Notes under the pieces: generated by a model
What the model was told of the DNA's origin: nothing
Database searches by the model: none
What the model saw: the letters and a program-made list of their open reading frames with translations, nothing else
In this document: one piece after another, positions 46,992-55,498 of the stretch
Layout: every line of letters starts with the position of its first letter
How positions within the stretch are numbered: the first letter of the stretch is position 1
Assembly (NCBI RefSeq): GCF_019448085.1
Contig: NZ_JAGFNZ010000001.1
Coordinates: 310,001-374,000, forward strand
DNA: 64,000 nt
From: Caproiciproducens faecalis
GTDB taxonomy: Bacteria > Bacillota > Clostridia > Oscillospirales > Acutalibacteraceae
Reading direction: 5' to 3'
Program-made: the position numbers and the translations under genes

Positions 46992-47876
46992 TTATCCGAA
47001 CATACCCGGACCCTCAAAATAGTCCAGGCAAAAAAGCCGGAAGGAACGCACATGATTTTCATCGTCCGACTCATCACGGTGAATCATCCAATTATTTCTT
47101 GTAACCGGATTCCCGTTTTTATAATAAAGTGGCTGATATGATATGTTATCCTGAATATCCTTGAAGAAATTATCCGTTAAAAAGATCCCGTAGCCCAGGC
47201 CGCGCTTAATCATTTCGATACAGGTTTGACCTGATTTCAGTCTCATGGCAATATAAGGAGTTTCCGCAAAATGTTCATACCACCAGTTTTCTATCATGGT
47301 TTGAGCGGGGATATCCGCGTAAAAATCAATTCTGGGGATTTTGGGAATTTCTGATAAAGTTACGGGAGTCTTGCTGACGATATAAGCCTGATCGATTCCG
47401 ATTAAATGTTTGTTCAGGCTGGCCATGTGATCGCCGCGCACAAATCCGATTTGTACATCCCGGTTGTAAACCAGCCTTACTACTTCACTGCTGTAACCGG
47501 TGACCACTTCAAAATCTACAAGCGGATGTATTTTTTTGTAACTGTAAAGAAGGTCTGGCAGCATATAGCAGGCCAATGAGTTGGAAATTCCGATGCGCAC
47601 TGTGCCAAACACATCGTTTTTCATGCGGTTTAATTTTGCTTGGATCGCCGCGTAGTCATCGAGCATCTTTTTCGCGTGCTGTGCAATCAGCTTGCCTTCG
47701 GAAGTAAAAGTGATCCCTTTTGAGCTCCGCTTCACGATGGTGGTGTCGAATTCTTCCTCAATCTTTTGAATTCTTCTTGTCAGTGCCGGTTGTGTCAAAT
47801 ACAGTTTTTCAGCGGTAGTGTTAATACTTTTGTTGCTATAAAGAGTATCGATTATCAGACAGTCGTTCTGATTCAT
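46992..47876 (-). CDS. LysR-family transcriptional regulator
   Basis: A 294-residue LysR protein. The helix-turn-helix region at about 1-60 includes INTTAEKLYLTQPALTRRIQ. The effector domain at about 90-290 contains VRIGISNSLACYMLPDLLY and MIKRGLGYGIFL. It is divergent from the organic-acid cluster, so it is the probable regulator of that operon, responding to the substrate or an intermediate. ATG 47876 follows an AAAGGGG site. Confidence 0.9.
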   Translation of the reverse strand: MNQNDCLIIDTLYSNKSINTTAEKLYLTQPALTRRIQKIEEEFDTTIVKRSSKGITFTSEGKLIAQHAKKMLDDYAAIQAKLNRMKNDVFGTVRIGISNSLACYMLPDLLYSYKKIHPLVDFEVVTGYSSEVVRLVYNRDVQIGFVRGDHMASLNKHLIGIDQAYIVSKTPVTLSEIPKIPRIDFYADIPAQTMIENWWYEHFAETPYIAMRLKSGQTCIEMIKRGLGYGIFLTDNFFKDIQDNISYQPLYYKNGNPVTRNNWMIHRDESDDENHVRSFRLFCLDYFEGPGMFG

Positions 47877-47961
47877 AAAAATTCCCCTTTCTAGCTCTTT
47901 GTATATTTTACATTATATCAGCAACTTTTATTTGCTTCAATTGTTTAATATGCAAATAACT

Positions 47962-47975
47962 TATAGCGTTCTATA
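47962..47975. promoter_or_regulatory. candidate LysR operator
   Basis: The perfect dyad TATAG-CGTT-CTATA also fits the LysR T-N11-A rule (T at 47961 to A at 47973), and lies between the divergent LysR gene and the dehydrogenase. Confidence 0.35.
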
Positions 47976-48049
47976 CATCAATTGCATTTCACAGTTTAAA
48001 AAATATATGAAATAATACAGTTAACCTATTATGAATTGGAGGTACAATC

Positions 48050-49093
48050 ATGAAAATTGGTGTATTGAAAGGAAATGGGATCGGGCCTGAAATTGTTCAA
48101 GCGGCACAATATGTCGTCGATGCCTGCGGCCTGGATATCGAGTGGTTTAATATTCCGATCGCGGAAGAAGCCATTGAGGTATATGGTCATCCTGTTCCAC
48201 AGGAGTCTATCGCTATGCTTCGCGACGTCAAAATCGCATTGAAAGGGCCGATCAGTGTTGAAAAAAAGCTCGGCCGTGTGACGTGCATTCATGACGACGG
48301 CTCGGAACATATCTATCCTTCTTTTAACAACGCTATCCGAAGGGAACTCAATCTATTCGTATGCATGAGACCGTCAAGGGGGGTTCCCGGAATTTCCGGA
48401 ACGCACGATAAGATGGATCTTGTTGTTATGCGTGAATTGACGGAAGGCGTATACAGCGCAATTGAACACAGAATAGGCAACGTAGCCGCGGAATGTACCA
48501 ATTTAGTCACCCGGGAAGCCACCGAGCGCCTTGCAAGATTCAGCTTTGAGTTTGCCAGAAAAAACAACCGCAAAAAAGTTACTTGTATTCATAAAGCCAA
48601 CGCAATCAGCATTACGGACGGATTCTTCCTGGAATGTTTTCAGGATGTGGCAAAAGAATATCCCGATATTGAATCCGACGATTATTTCGTGGATGCAACC
48701 ACTGTTTATCTGTTAAAGAAACCGAGTATGTTTGATGTGATTGTTACAACAAACCAGTATGGAGATATTCTTTCCGACTTGTGTGCCGGTTTAACGGGAA
48801 GTCTGGGACTGGGAGCGGGAGCGAATATTGGACTGAACGGGGCTGTGTTTGAAGCCGCGCACGGTTCCGCGCCCGACATTGCCGGAAAGGGAATCGCTAA
48901 TCCGACCTCTCTGATTCTTTCCGCTGCATTAATGCTTCGCCACATTGGGGAAGAGAAAAGCGCAAAGCTTGTGGAAGACTGCACCAGGGCTGTACTCACC
49001 GGCAGACAAATTCTTACGGCGGACCTTGGCGGAAACGCTTCCACAATGCAGTTTGCCGACGCTGTTGCAAAAGAAATTCAGAGAGTAAAATAA
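48050..49093 (+). CDS. isocitrate/isopropylmalate dehydrogenase-family enzyme
   Basis: A 347-residue beta-decarboxylating dehydrogenase. It begins GVLKGNGIGPEIVQAA and shows SFNNAIRRELNLFVCMRP near 105, in which Ser, Asn and two Arg keep the spacing of isocitrate-binding residues of isocitrate dehydrogenase. The metal site is TTNQYGDILSDLCAGL, and EAAHGSAPDIAGKGIANP is the nucleotide region. The NAD/NADP discriminating loop is not resolvable by eye. Being placed first in an acid-sugar-type operon suggests a substrate other than TCA-cycle isocitrate, though isocitrate cannot be excluded. Confidence 0.88.
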   Translation: MKIGVLKGNGIGPEIVQAAQYVVDACGLDIEWFNIPIAEEAIEVYGHPVPQESIAMLRDVKIALKGPISVEKKLGRVTCIHDDGSEHIYPSFNNAIRRELNLFVCMRPSRGVPGISGTHDKMDLVVMRELTEGVYSAIEHRIGNVAAECTNLVTREATERLARFSFEFARKNNRKKVTCIHKANAISITDGFFLECFQDVAKEYPDIESDDYFVDATTVYLLKKPSMFDVIVTTNQYGDILSDLCAGLTGSLGLGAGANIGLNGAVFEAAHGSAPDIAGKGIANPTSLILSAALMLRHIGEEKSAKLVEDCTRAVLTGRQILTADLGGNASTMQFADAVAKEIQRVK

Positions 49094-49188
49094 TCGAGAC
49101 CCTATTTCAAAAAGAACGGACAGTTGGGAGAATGCAGCGGAATCAGAACAATCCGCTGCAGGACAGGAAAACCGTGGGGTGAAAAATT

Positions 49189-50004
49189 ATGAAGCTGGCA
49201 TATCCTATTGCGACTCCGGAAGTGTCAAAATCCATGATGTCATTTTGCGGGGACTTCAAACAAAACATAGCAAATATAAAAGCCATTGGGTACTGCGCGT
49301 TGGAGTTGATTGTCAGAGACCCCGAAGAGATGGACAAATCTTCAATTTGCAGGATGATTGACCAGAGCGGTTTGAAAGTAGCCGCCCTGGGATGTGGCCC
49401 AGCGGCCTTTGAAGATGGTTTAACATTGCTGAACCCTGATAAAAGGGTTCGTGAACGGGCGCTTACCCGAGCGATGGAAATCGTAAATTTTGCATCCATC
49501 TGGGGAGCGCCGGTCTGTATAGGCAAGTATCGCGGCCAACTCTGGACCAGCAGGGAAAAAGAGGCCATGCAGGTGCTGTCTGAAGCGGTCATGAAGATTG
49601 CCGCCTTTGCAGAAAAGAAAGGTGTCCAAATACTGATGGAACCACAGAACAAAAGCAATCTCAACAGCTTAAACACAACGGCGGAAACGGTTTCTTGGAT
49701 TGAATACAGTCATATTCCCAATACAGGAATCCTGTATGATACTTTTCAGGGGAATTTAGCTGAAGTGTCGGTAGGCGCGGGAATTCTGAATGCAAAAGGA
49801 AAGATTGGATTTGTCCATTGTTCTGACAGCGGCCGTAATCCCCCCGGAACGGGCAATATTTCTATTTCAGACGCTTTAGCGGTACTGAAAAGCACGGGCT
49901 ATGACCGCTATCTATCTATGGAGATATCCCAAAGGCCGGACAGTTTTACCGCTGCAGAACTGGCTTACAAGTCAGTTAGTTATATTCTTAATTATATCAT
50001 TTGA
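49189..50004 (+). CDS. TIM-barrel sugar isomerase/epimerase (hydroxypyruvate isomerase/OtnI type)
   Basis: A 271-residue xylose-isomerase-like TIM barrel. The metal/substrate carboxylates are in ILMEPQNKSN (Glu near 149), ILYDTFQGN (Asp), FVHCSDSGR and LSMEISQ (Glu). Such proteins isomerise 2- and 3-keto acid sugars in threonate/erythronate pathways (OtnI) or hydroxypyruvate. The neighbours (DUF1537 kinase, class II aldolase) support that, but the fold is broad. GGGGTG precedes ATG 49189. Confidence 0.75.
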   Translation: MKLAYPIATPEVSKSMMSFCGDFKQNIANIKAIGYCALELIVRDPEEMDKSSICRMIDQSGLKVAALGCGPAAFEDGLTLLNPDKRVRERALTRAMEIVNFASIWGAPVCIGKYRGQLWTSREKEAMQVLSEAVMKIAAFAEKKGVQILMEPQNKSNLNSLNTTAETVSWIEYSHIPNTGILYDTFQGNLAEVSVGAGILNAKGKIGFVHCSDSGRNPPGTGNISISDALAVLKSTGYDRYLSMEISQRPDSFTAAELAYKSVSYILNYII

Positions 50005-50106
50005 TTTTTTGATTTCTTATGTGTTGAAAAGTGTATCCCCATTCGGGCGGTCGGCAAAAAGAGTGAATCTATTGCCGAAAAATATTAAAGTAGGGAGTGT
50101 AGGACC

Positions 50107-51408
50107 ATGACATTGGCATTATTGGGTTATCTAACGGTAATCGTATTCCTGGTTGTTATTTCCTCAAAAAAAGTCAGCCCGCTGGTTACGATCGTTGTTG
50201 TACCGACTATATTCGGACTTATCGGCGGATTTGGTATGGAAACCTTTAAATTTGCACTGGACGGAGTCAAAGGCGTGGCATCCACTTTTTCCATGATTCT
50301 GTTCGCGGTCTTGTATTTCAGCATTATGGTGGCAGTTGGACTGTTCGACCCAATGATGGACAAAATCCTGTCCATGGTAAAGGGCGACCCGGTCAAGATT
50401 ATGGTTGGAGCCTCTCTGATGGCGGCGATTGTTTCCTGCGGAGGAGACGGTTCCACAACTTTTCTGGTTACCTGTACGGCAATGGTACCTATTTTCAATA
50501 AATTGAAAATGAATAAGCTGTATCTGGCATGTGTCATCATTATGCAGAATACGATTCTGAACCTGCTCCCCTGGGGAGGCCCTATGGCGAGAGTGGTCTC
50601 GGTTCTGAACGTTGACGCAGGTCAGCTGACGGCAATGATGGCGCCCGCAATGGCGCTTGGTATCCTCTATAGCCTTGGAGTGGCCTATTATCTGGGTGTT
50701 AAGGAAAGAAAAAGACTTGGTATCAGCAACCTCGGCATCGATATCAGCGAACTAAAGGTTGAGGTATCCCCCGAAGAGTTGGCTTTAAAACGCCCAAAGC
50801 TGTTCTGGGTCAACCTTATTGTCACGTTAGTGGTGGTTGCCGTACTGCTGCTTGGCATGATTCCTGCAACCATGTGTTTTGCGGTGGGCACTATGATCGC
50901 GCTGACAATCAATTTTCCAAATATTAAAGAGCAGAGAAGTGTCATCAACCAGAACGCTTCTGAAATAATGAATGTGGTCATCATGGTGGTTGGCGCCGGT
51001 GTTCTGATGGGTGTTCTGAACGGTACCGGCATGTCCGACGCAATTGGGAAGAGCCTTGTCAGCCTGATGCCTGCGTCCATGTCAAAATACTTCGGCCTTG
51101 TGATCGCCTTTATCAGTGCGCCGGGAACGGTTGCTTTGAGCAATGACGCTTTTTATTACGGCGTTATGCCCGTCCTGTCCCACACAGCAATAGCGTACGG
51201 CTTTACGGAACTGCAGATTGCGTTTGCGTCCATGATTGGTCAAGCATTCCATCAGCTGAGCCCATTGGTCGCGGCCATCTATTTGTTAATTGAGCTTACG
51301 GATATCAATTTGGATAAATATCAGAAATACACATTTCTGTGGTTCTGCGGCCTGTTTGTGATCTATCTTGTCTGCGGAATCTTTTCAGGCAACCTGATTC
51401 TCGCATAA
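50107..51408 (+). CDS. CitMHS-family citrate/organic-acid:cation symporter
   Basis: A 433-residue membrane transporter with about 12 hydrophobic segments. The family hallmarks are SCGGDGSTTFLVTCTAM, NLLPWGGPMARV, and the C-terminal repeat region SAPGTVALSNDAFYYGVMPV. CitMHS proteins import metal-complexed citrate or related acids. It probably imports the substrate for the surrounding enzymes. AGGGAGTG precedes ATG 50107. A leaky terminator follows. Confidence 0.88.
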   Translation: MTLALLGYLTVIVFLVVISSKKVSPLVTIVVVPTIFGLIGGFGMETFKFALDGVKGVASTFSMILFAVLYFSIMVAVGLFDPMMDKILSMVKGDPVKIMVGASLMAAIVSCGGDGSTTFLVTCTAMVPIFNKLKMNKLYLACVIIMQNTILNLLPWGGPMARVVSVLNVDAGQLTAMMAPAMALGILYSLGVAYYLGVKERKRLGISNLGIDISELKVEVSPEELALKRPKLFWVNLIVTLVVVAVLLLGMIPATMCFAVGTMIALTINFPNIKEQRSVINQNASEIMNVVIMVVGAGVLMGVLNGTGMSDAIGKSLVSLMPASMSKYFGLVIAFISAPGTVALSNDAFYYGVMPVLSHTAIAYGFTELQIAFASMIGQAFHQLSPLVAAIYLLIELTDINLDKYQKYTFLWFCGLFVIYLVCGIFSGNLILA

Positions 51409-51459
51409 TCTAATCTGTGCCATATGTTTGCTTTTGTCTCTCAAAATCTACATATGTGT

Positions 51460-51505
51460 AAGAGGCCTGCTTATGGGCAGCAGCTCATTTGCAGGCTCTT
51501 TTTTA
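51460..51505 (+). terminator. terminator/attenuator after the CitMHS gene
   Basis: AAGAGGCCTGC (51460-51470) and GCAGGCTCTT (51491-51500) pair with one bulged base, followed by TTTTT. It separates transporter and kinase genes and may set their expression ratio. Confidence 0.65.
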
Positions 51506-51531
51506 AATTTGAAATACCGGAGGAACAAAAA

Positions 51532-52809
51532 GTGGAACAAAACATTCGATTCGGCTGTATAGCCGACGATTTTACCGGTGCCAGCGACGCCGCGTCTTTC
51601 CTTGTAAAGGGCGGCGCAAATACGCTGCTTTTTAGCGGGGTGCCCGCTGATGACACGATGATACCGGAAGGGACGGACGCGGTAGTCATTGCCCTTAAAA
51701 CACGGACGGAGGAAACCAAAAAAGCGGTTGAAGAATCGCTTCATGCTTTGCAGTGGCTGATTTCTAAGAACACGATGCAATTTTATGTGAAGTATTGTTC
51801 AACATTTGACTCGACGCCCAAAGGGAACATAGGACCCATATGTGACGCGTTTCTTCAGATGCTGGACGTCTCCTATACGTTGCTCTGCCCCTCTCTTCCG
51901 GTCAACAAACGAACGGTACAGTCGGGACATTTGCTTGTGGATCAAATTCCGCTGAATGAGACACACATGCGTCATCACCCTCTTACCCCCATGTGGGACA
52001 GCTATCTTCCAAACCTGATGCGAGGGCAAAGCGAGTATCCATGTGTCGTTTTTGACGAAGCTTTCATGAAGGGCGATCGGAATACCATATTCCAGGAAAT
52101 CGACCGGCTGCAAGAAATGCATGAACGGTTTTATCTGATTCCCGAATATCAAACGGATGAAGATGCAAAACGGATTGTGGAGCTTTTCGGAAGCCTCAAA
52201 CTTCTTACCGGTGGTTCAGGGCTGATGGAAGAACTGGGTAAAAAAATCAGCGGAGGTTTTTCGTCTGGATCGTCTGCGGATGACCATATAGGGGGCAAGG
52301 CCTTGATGATGGCCGGAAGTTGCTCTGTGGCAACACAAGCGCAGGTTCAGCATTTCCTTTCCGGCGGGGGATATGGAATTATGCTGAGTCCCTCAAAGCT
52401 TTTATCAGGAGAGCAGACCGCAGCGGCCGTATGGGAAGAAATCCTTCGGTCAGGGAGGAACGAGGTACTTGTTTATAGTTCCGGAAGTTATGGGGAACGG
52501 GACAGCTCCGAAGGAGCCAATGAAGCGGAGGCGGATGTACTGGAAAGAACGATGGCAGAGCTTGCGAAGCGTGCCGTGCGGGGAGGCTTTGGCAGGATGA
52601 TTGTGGCAGGAGGAGAAACCTCCGGAGCGGTCACAAAAGCTCTTGGTTACAATGCATACCGTATTGGGGAGAGCATCGCTCCCGGTGTTCCCGTAATGAC
52701 TCCGCTGTCCGCGCCGGATAAGCGCATTGTGCTGAAATCCGGAAATTTCGGACAGGAAGATTTTTTTGAAAGGACTCTTTTAATGACTGGAGTAACTCAA
52801 GATGAATAA
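51532..52809 (+). CDS. DUF1537 four-carbon acid sugar kinase (OtnK/DtnK type)
   Basis: A 425-residue kinase phosphorylating four-carbon acid sugars such as threonate or erythronate keto forms. The N-terminal domain starts FGCIADDFTGASDAAS, the family signature, with YVKYCSTFDSTPKGN near 85. The C-terminal nucleotide-binding domain has GSCSVATQAQV, VYSSGSYG and VAGGETSGAV. GTG 51532 follows GGAGG at 8 bases; upstream in-frame ATGs are unconserved. It ends 2 bases past the start of the aldolase gene, showing coupling. Confidence 0.9.
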   Translation: MEQNIRFGCIADDFTGASDAASFLVKGGANTLLFSGVPADDTMIPEGTDAVVIALKTRTEETKKAVEESLHALQWLISKNTMQFYVKYCSTFDSTPKGNIGPICDAFLQMLDVSYTLLCPSLPVNKRTVQSGHLLVDQIPLNETHMRHHPLTPMWDSYLPNLMRGQSEYPCVVFDEAFMKGDRNTIFQEIDRLQEMHERFYLIPEYQTDEDAKRIVELFGSLKLLTGGSGLMEELGKKISGGFSSGSSADDHIGGKALMMAGSCSVATQAQVQHFLSGGGYGIMLSPSKLLSGEQTAAAVWEEILRSGRNEVLVYSSGSYGERDSSEGANEAEADVLERTMAELAKRAVRGGFGRMIVAGGETSGAVTKALGYNAYRIGESIAPGVPVMTPLSAPDKRIVLKSGNFGQEDFFERTLLMTGVTQDE

Positions 52810-53401
52810 AGAAGAATGTGAACTTGCAGTCAGCGATGCGCTGTGGATTGCTCATACACTATTCAACCGGAATAAAGCCACAGGGTCTACCGCAAATCTG
52901 AGCTTCCGGGCAGGTGAATATATCTATGTAAGCGGTACGGGTACCTGTTTTGGAAGATTGAAAAAAGAAGAATTCGCAATTATGGATCTTCAAGGAAATC
53001 ATCTTGGAGGGGTCAAGCCCAGCAAGGAATATCCGCTGCACCTGTTATTCTATCAAAAAAACAAAGACATTGGAGCAGTCCTTCATACCCACAGTTTCTA
53101 TTCCACTTTATGGTCCTGTTACTGCGAAGAAAAGGAAGGTTCGGCAATCCCCCAATATACCCCATATCTTGAAATGAAGCTTGGGCCGGTTGGATTGATT
53201 CCGTATGCGCCTCCAGGCTCACAGGAGCTATTTGATGTTTTCGCAAAGAATTTAAATGACAGAAGAGGGTATCTTCTGCGAAATCATGGCCCTGTCGTTG
53301 GCGATAAGGATTTACTTTCCGCGTTTTATGCTTTAGAAGAGCTGGAAGAAAGCGCCCGGATTGCATGGCTGCTTCGAAATGAAAGTATCGGGACACTCTG
53401 A
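52802..53401 (+). CDS. class II aldolase/adducin-family protein (OtnC type)
   Basis: A 199-residue zinc aldolase. Motifs are GSTANLSFR, GTGTCFGRL, VLHTHSFYST (zinc His pair) and LLRNHGPVVG (third His). In the OtnK/OtnI/OtnC pathway the enzyme decarboxylates 3-oxo-tetronate 4-phosphate to dihydroxyacetone phosphate and CO2. It overlaps the kinase gene by 8 bases, which fits that pairing. Confidence 0.88.
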   Translation: MNKEECELAVSDALWIAHTLFNRNKATGSTANLSFRAGEYIYVSGTGTCFGRLKKEEFAIMDLQGNHLGGVKPSKEYPLHLLFYQKNKDIGAVLHTHSFYSTLWSCYCEEKEGSAIPQYTPYLEMKLGPVGLIPYAPPGSQELFDVFAKNLNDRRGYLLRNHGPVVGDKDLLSAFYALEELEESARIAWLLRNESIGTL

Positions 53402-53449
53402 AAAGGAAATCAAAATACGGATTGGCTCATTGATGGAAAGGAGATCTAA

Positions 53450-54103
53450 ATGAAAAGAATCGGGGTCATCAGCGTTACTCTGAATGCAATATATCCCCTC
53501 ATGCAGATTTTTTCCGAGCAAACGGGGAAGTACGGTGTAAAGAATTATCTGGATGAAGGCTTGCAGGAACTTGTGCAAAAGGAAGGGGGAATTACGGATC
53601 ATAGTTTCAATAGAATGGTTGCTCTGATGACCAAGGCGGTGGAAGACGGTGCAGATGGAATTCTGCTTACCTGTACTGTCTTTACGCCATACATAGAGCG
53701 GTTACAACAATTGTTTTCCGTACCGGTTATAAGTGCTGATGGTGCAATGCTCAGAGAAGCGGCTGAAGCCAATAAAAAAACAGCTATTCTTTGCACATTC
53801 CCGGCTTCGGTTCAATCATCTGCGGAAATGTACCGTTATTATTGCAAAGAATTGGATATAGAGAATAATATGGATGTTTTCTTCCTTGAAGATGCTGCCT
53901 TGGCTATAAAACACGGCAATAAAGAAGAACATGACCAATGTATTGCCAGAAAAGCCATGGCGTTGGCAAGAGATTATGATTTAATCGTTTTGGCTCAGCT
54001 GTCCATGGCTCCGGCTAAGGTGCTGTTAGAGCATTGCCCGAAGCCTGTGTTTACCAGTCCTTCCAGTGCAGTCAATGCGCTAAACCATGTGTTCATAGTT
54101 TGA
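53450..54103 (+). CDS. Asp/Glu/hydantoin racemase-superfamily protein
   Basis: A 217-residue enzyme-fold relative of aspartate/glutamate racemases and arylmalonate decarboxylase. The first catalytic cysteine is present in ILLTCTVFTPY near residue 77. The second-half position reads LIVLAQLSMAP, where a cysteine would normally stand, so two-base racemisation seems lost. It may be a racemase-like isomerase or decarboxylase with one cysteine. It is the last gene of the acid cluster, before a strong terminator and the tRNA fragment. Confidence 0.75.
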   Translation: MKRIGVISVTLNAIYPLMQIFSEQTGKYGVKNYLDEGLQELVQKEGGITDHSFNRMVALMTKAVEDGADGILLTCTVFTPYIERLQQLFSVPVISADGAMLREAAEANKKTAILCTFPASVQSSAEMYRYYCKELDIENNMDVFFLEDAALAIKHGNKEEHDQCIARKAMALARDYDLIVLAQLSMAPAKVLLEHCPKPVFTSPSSAVNALNHVFIV

Positions 54104-54120
54104 CGTGGCAAATGTTTTTT

Positions 54121-54164
54121 ATAACAAAAGGGCAAAAGCATAACTGCTTTTGCCCTTTTGTTAT
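54121..54164. terminator. long bidirectional terminator
   Basis: Perfect 20-base stem (54121-54140 with 54145-54164, core AAAAGGGCAAAAGCA) and a 4-base loop. Read leftward it directly follows the tRNA-Val 3' fragment, like the terminator after the intact tRNA gene at 59048-59078. Confidence 0.9.
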
Positions 54165-54193
54165 TATGGTGGACGTTATAGAACTCGAATCTA
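54164..54193 (-). repeat. 30-bp copy of the tRNA-Val 3' end (attachment-site-like)
   Basis: These 30 bases are identical to 59077-59106, the T-arm half, acceptor strand and CCA of the intact tRNA-Val(GAC) gene plus 3 following bases. The flanking bases differ on both sides. The rest of the tRNA is absent here. With the intact gene it brackets the cyanophycin genes in the arrangement left when an element integrates into a tRNA 3' end. The 176 bases from here to 54369 are AT-rich with no gene or clear promoter recognised. Confidence 0.85.
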
Positions 54194-54369
54194 ATTTAAT
54201 AAACATAATCAAGAGATTTTTAAACAATTGTAAATGTATGATTTCTATTTATTCAATATTCCAATTCTTAATTTAGCCAATGATGGTTCAGTTAAACATC
54301 CTTGCAACCGTTGAATATTTCAGTATATCGTAGACATAATAGAAGCAATTTATAAATTGGACTGATAAA

Positions 54370-55494
54370 ATGATTTTATTGAAGAATATAGAATGTTATA
54401 GCCCGGAGCCACTTGGAAAAAAAGACCTTCTGATTGCCTGTGATAAAATTGAAGCGCTTGTCCCGGCGGACAAGTTCTCCGATAACCCGCTCATCGAGAC
54501 ACAGCTCGATTGCAGCGGATTATTTGCGTTTCCCGGAATCATCGACCAGCATGTTCATATTCTTGGGGGTGGAGGAGAGCAGGGATTTGAAAGCCGAGCC
54601 AAAGAGCTGGATGTCAGCGATATTCGAAGTTCCGGCGTCACCACGATTGTGGGGCTGCTGGGTGCCGACGGTACAACAAGAACGCTGGAGAGTCTTTATG
54701 CGAAAGCAAAGTCGCTGGAGGCGCAGAATGTAACGGCCTATCTGTATTCGGGCAGCTACACGGTGCCTCCTGTTACCTTTACCGGAAACATCACGCGGGA
54801 TCTTGTACTTATCGACATGGTGATCGGAGCGGGAGAAATCGCCGTTTCTGATTATCGCTCATCCTGCCCAACCCTACCGGAGCTTCTCCGCCTCGCATCG
54901 AACACATATCTTGGCGGAATGTTAGGCAAAAAAGCCGGTGTCGTGCATTTTCACATTGGAGATGGCAAAGACGGACTTACACCGCTCAAAAAAATATTGG
55001 ATCAATCCGACCTGCCAAAAGAAGCTCTTGTTCCCACCCACACAAACCGGAACCCATTTGTTTTTAAGGAAGCGATGGGCTACTGCAGCGCGGGCGGATA
55101 CATCGACCTTACGGCTGGGGAATCCGCAGGTATCGCAGTACCCGATGCCATTCATAGGCTGCAGAAAGAGGGAATTAATCTTTCGCGTGTGACCGTGAGT
55201 TCAGACGCGGGCGGCAGTATTCCGAGCGGCGGCGTGGCAAAAAATCAAGCGCTCTTCGACGACCTTGTCGCGTGCATCCGTTCCGGAATAAGTCCGACGG
55301 ACGCATTTCGGCTAGCAACGGAGAATGTCGCCAAGCTTTTAAAACTTTACCCCCAAAAGGGTACCCTTCAAGAGGGCAGCGATGCGGATATTGTGATCCT
55401 GGACGAAGAATTCCATATTCGGATGCTGTTCAGCAGGGGAAAGTTAGTCCTGCAGAACGGTATGAAAGAAATAAATAACAAGACCGAGGAGTAG
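54370..55494 (+). CDS. iadA: isoaspartyl dipeptidase (beta-aspartyl peptidase)
   Basis: A 374-residue amidohydrolase that splits beta-Asp dipeptides; with cyanophycinase upstream in the pathway it would turn beta-Asp-Arg into Asp plus Arg. The binuclear zinc ligands are GIIDQHVHILGGGGEQGFESR (HxH; GGGEQGFE is an IadA hallmark), VVHFHIGDG, VPTHTNRN and VSSDAGGS. The carboxylated-lysine position of the family is in the region before VHFHIG and is not assigned here. ATG 54370 has only a weak binding site. First gene of the cyanophycin unit, 4 bases before cphB. Confidence 0.92.
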   Translation: MILLKNIECYSPEPLGKKDLLIACDKIEALVPADKFSDNPLIETQLDCSGLFAFPGIIDQHVHILGGGGEQGFESRAKELDVSDIRSSGVTTIVGLLGADGTTRTLESLYAKAKSLEAQNVTAYLYSGSYTVPPVTFTGNITRDLVLIDMVIGAGEIAVSDYRSSCPTLPELLRLASNTYLGGMLGKKAGVVHFHIGDGKDGLTPLKKILDQSDLPKEALVPTHTNRNPFVFKEAMGYCSAGGYIDLTAGESAGIAVPDAIHRLQKEGINLSRVTVSSDAGGSIPSGGVAKNQALFDDLVACIRSGISPTDAFRLATENVAKLLKLYPQKGTLQEGSDADIVILDEEFHIRMLFSRGKLVLQNGMKEINNKTEE

Positions 55495-55498
55495 TGCA

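Noticed and set aside
54194-54369. Integrase or excisionase remnant next to the tRNA fragment
   Set aside because: No reading frame there shows recombinase motifs; the segment is short and AT-rich.
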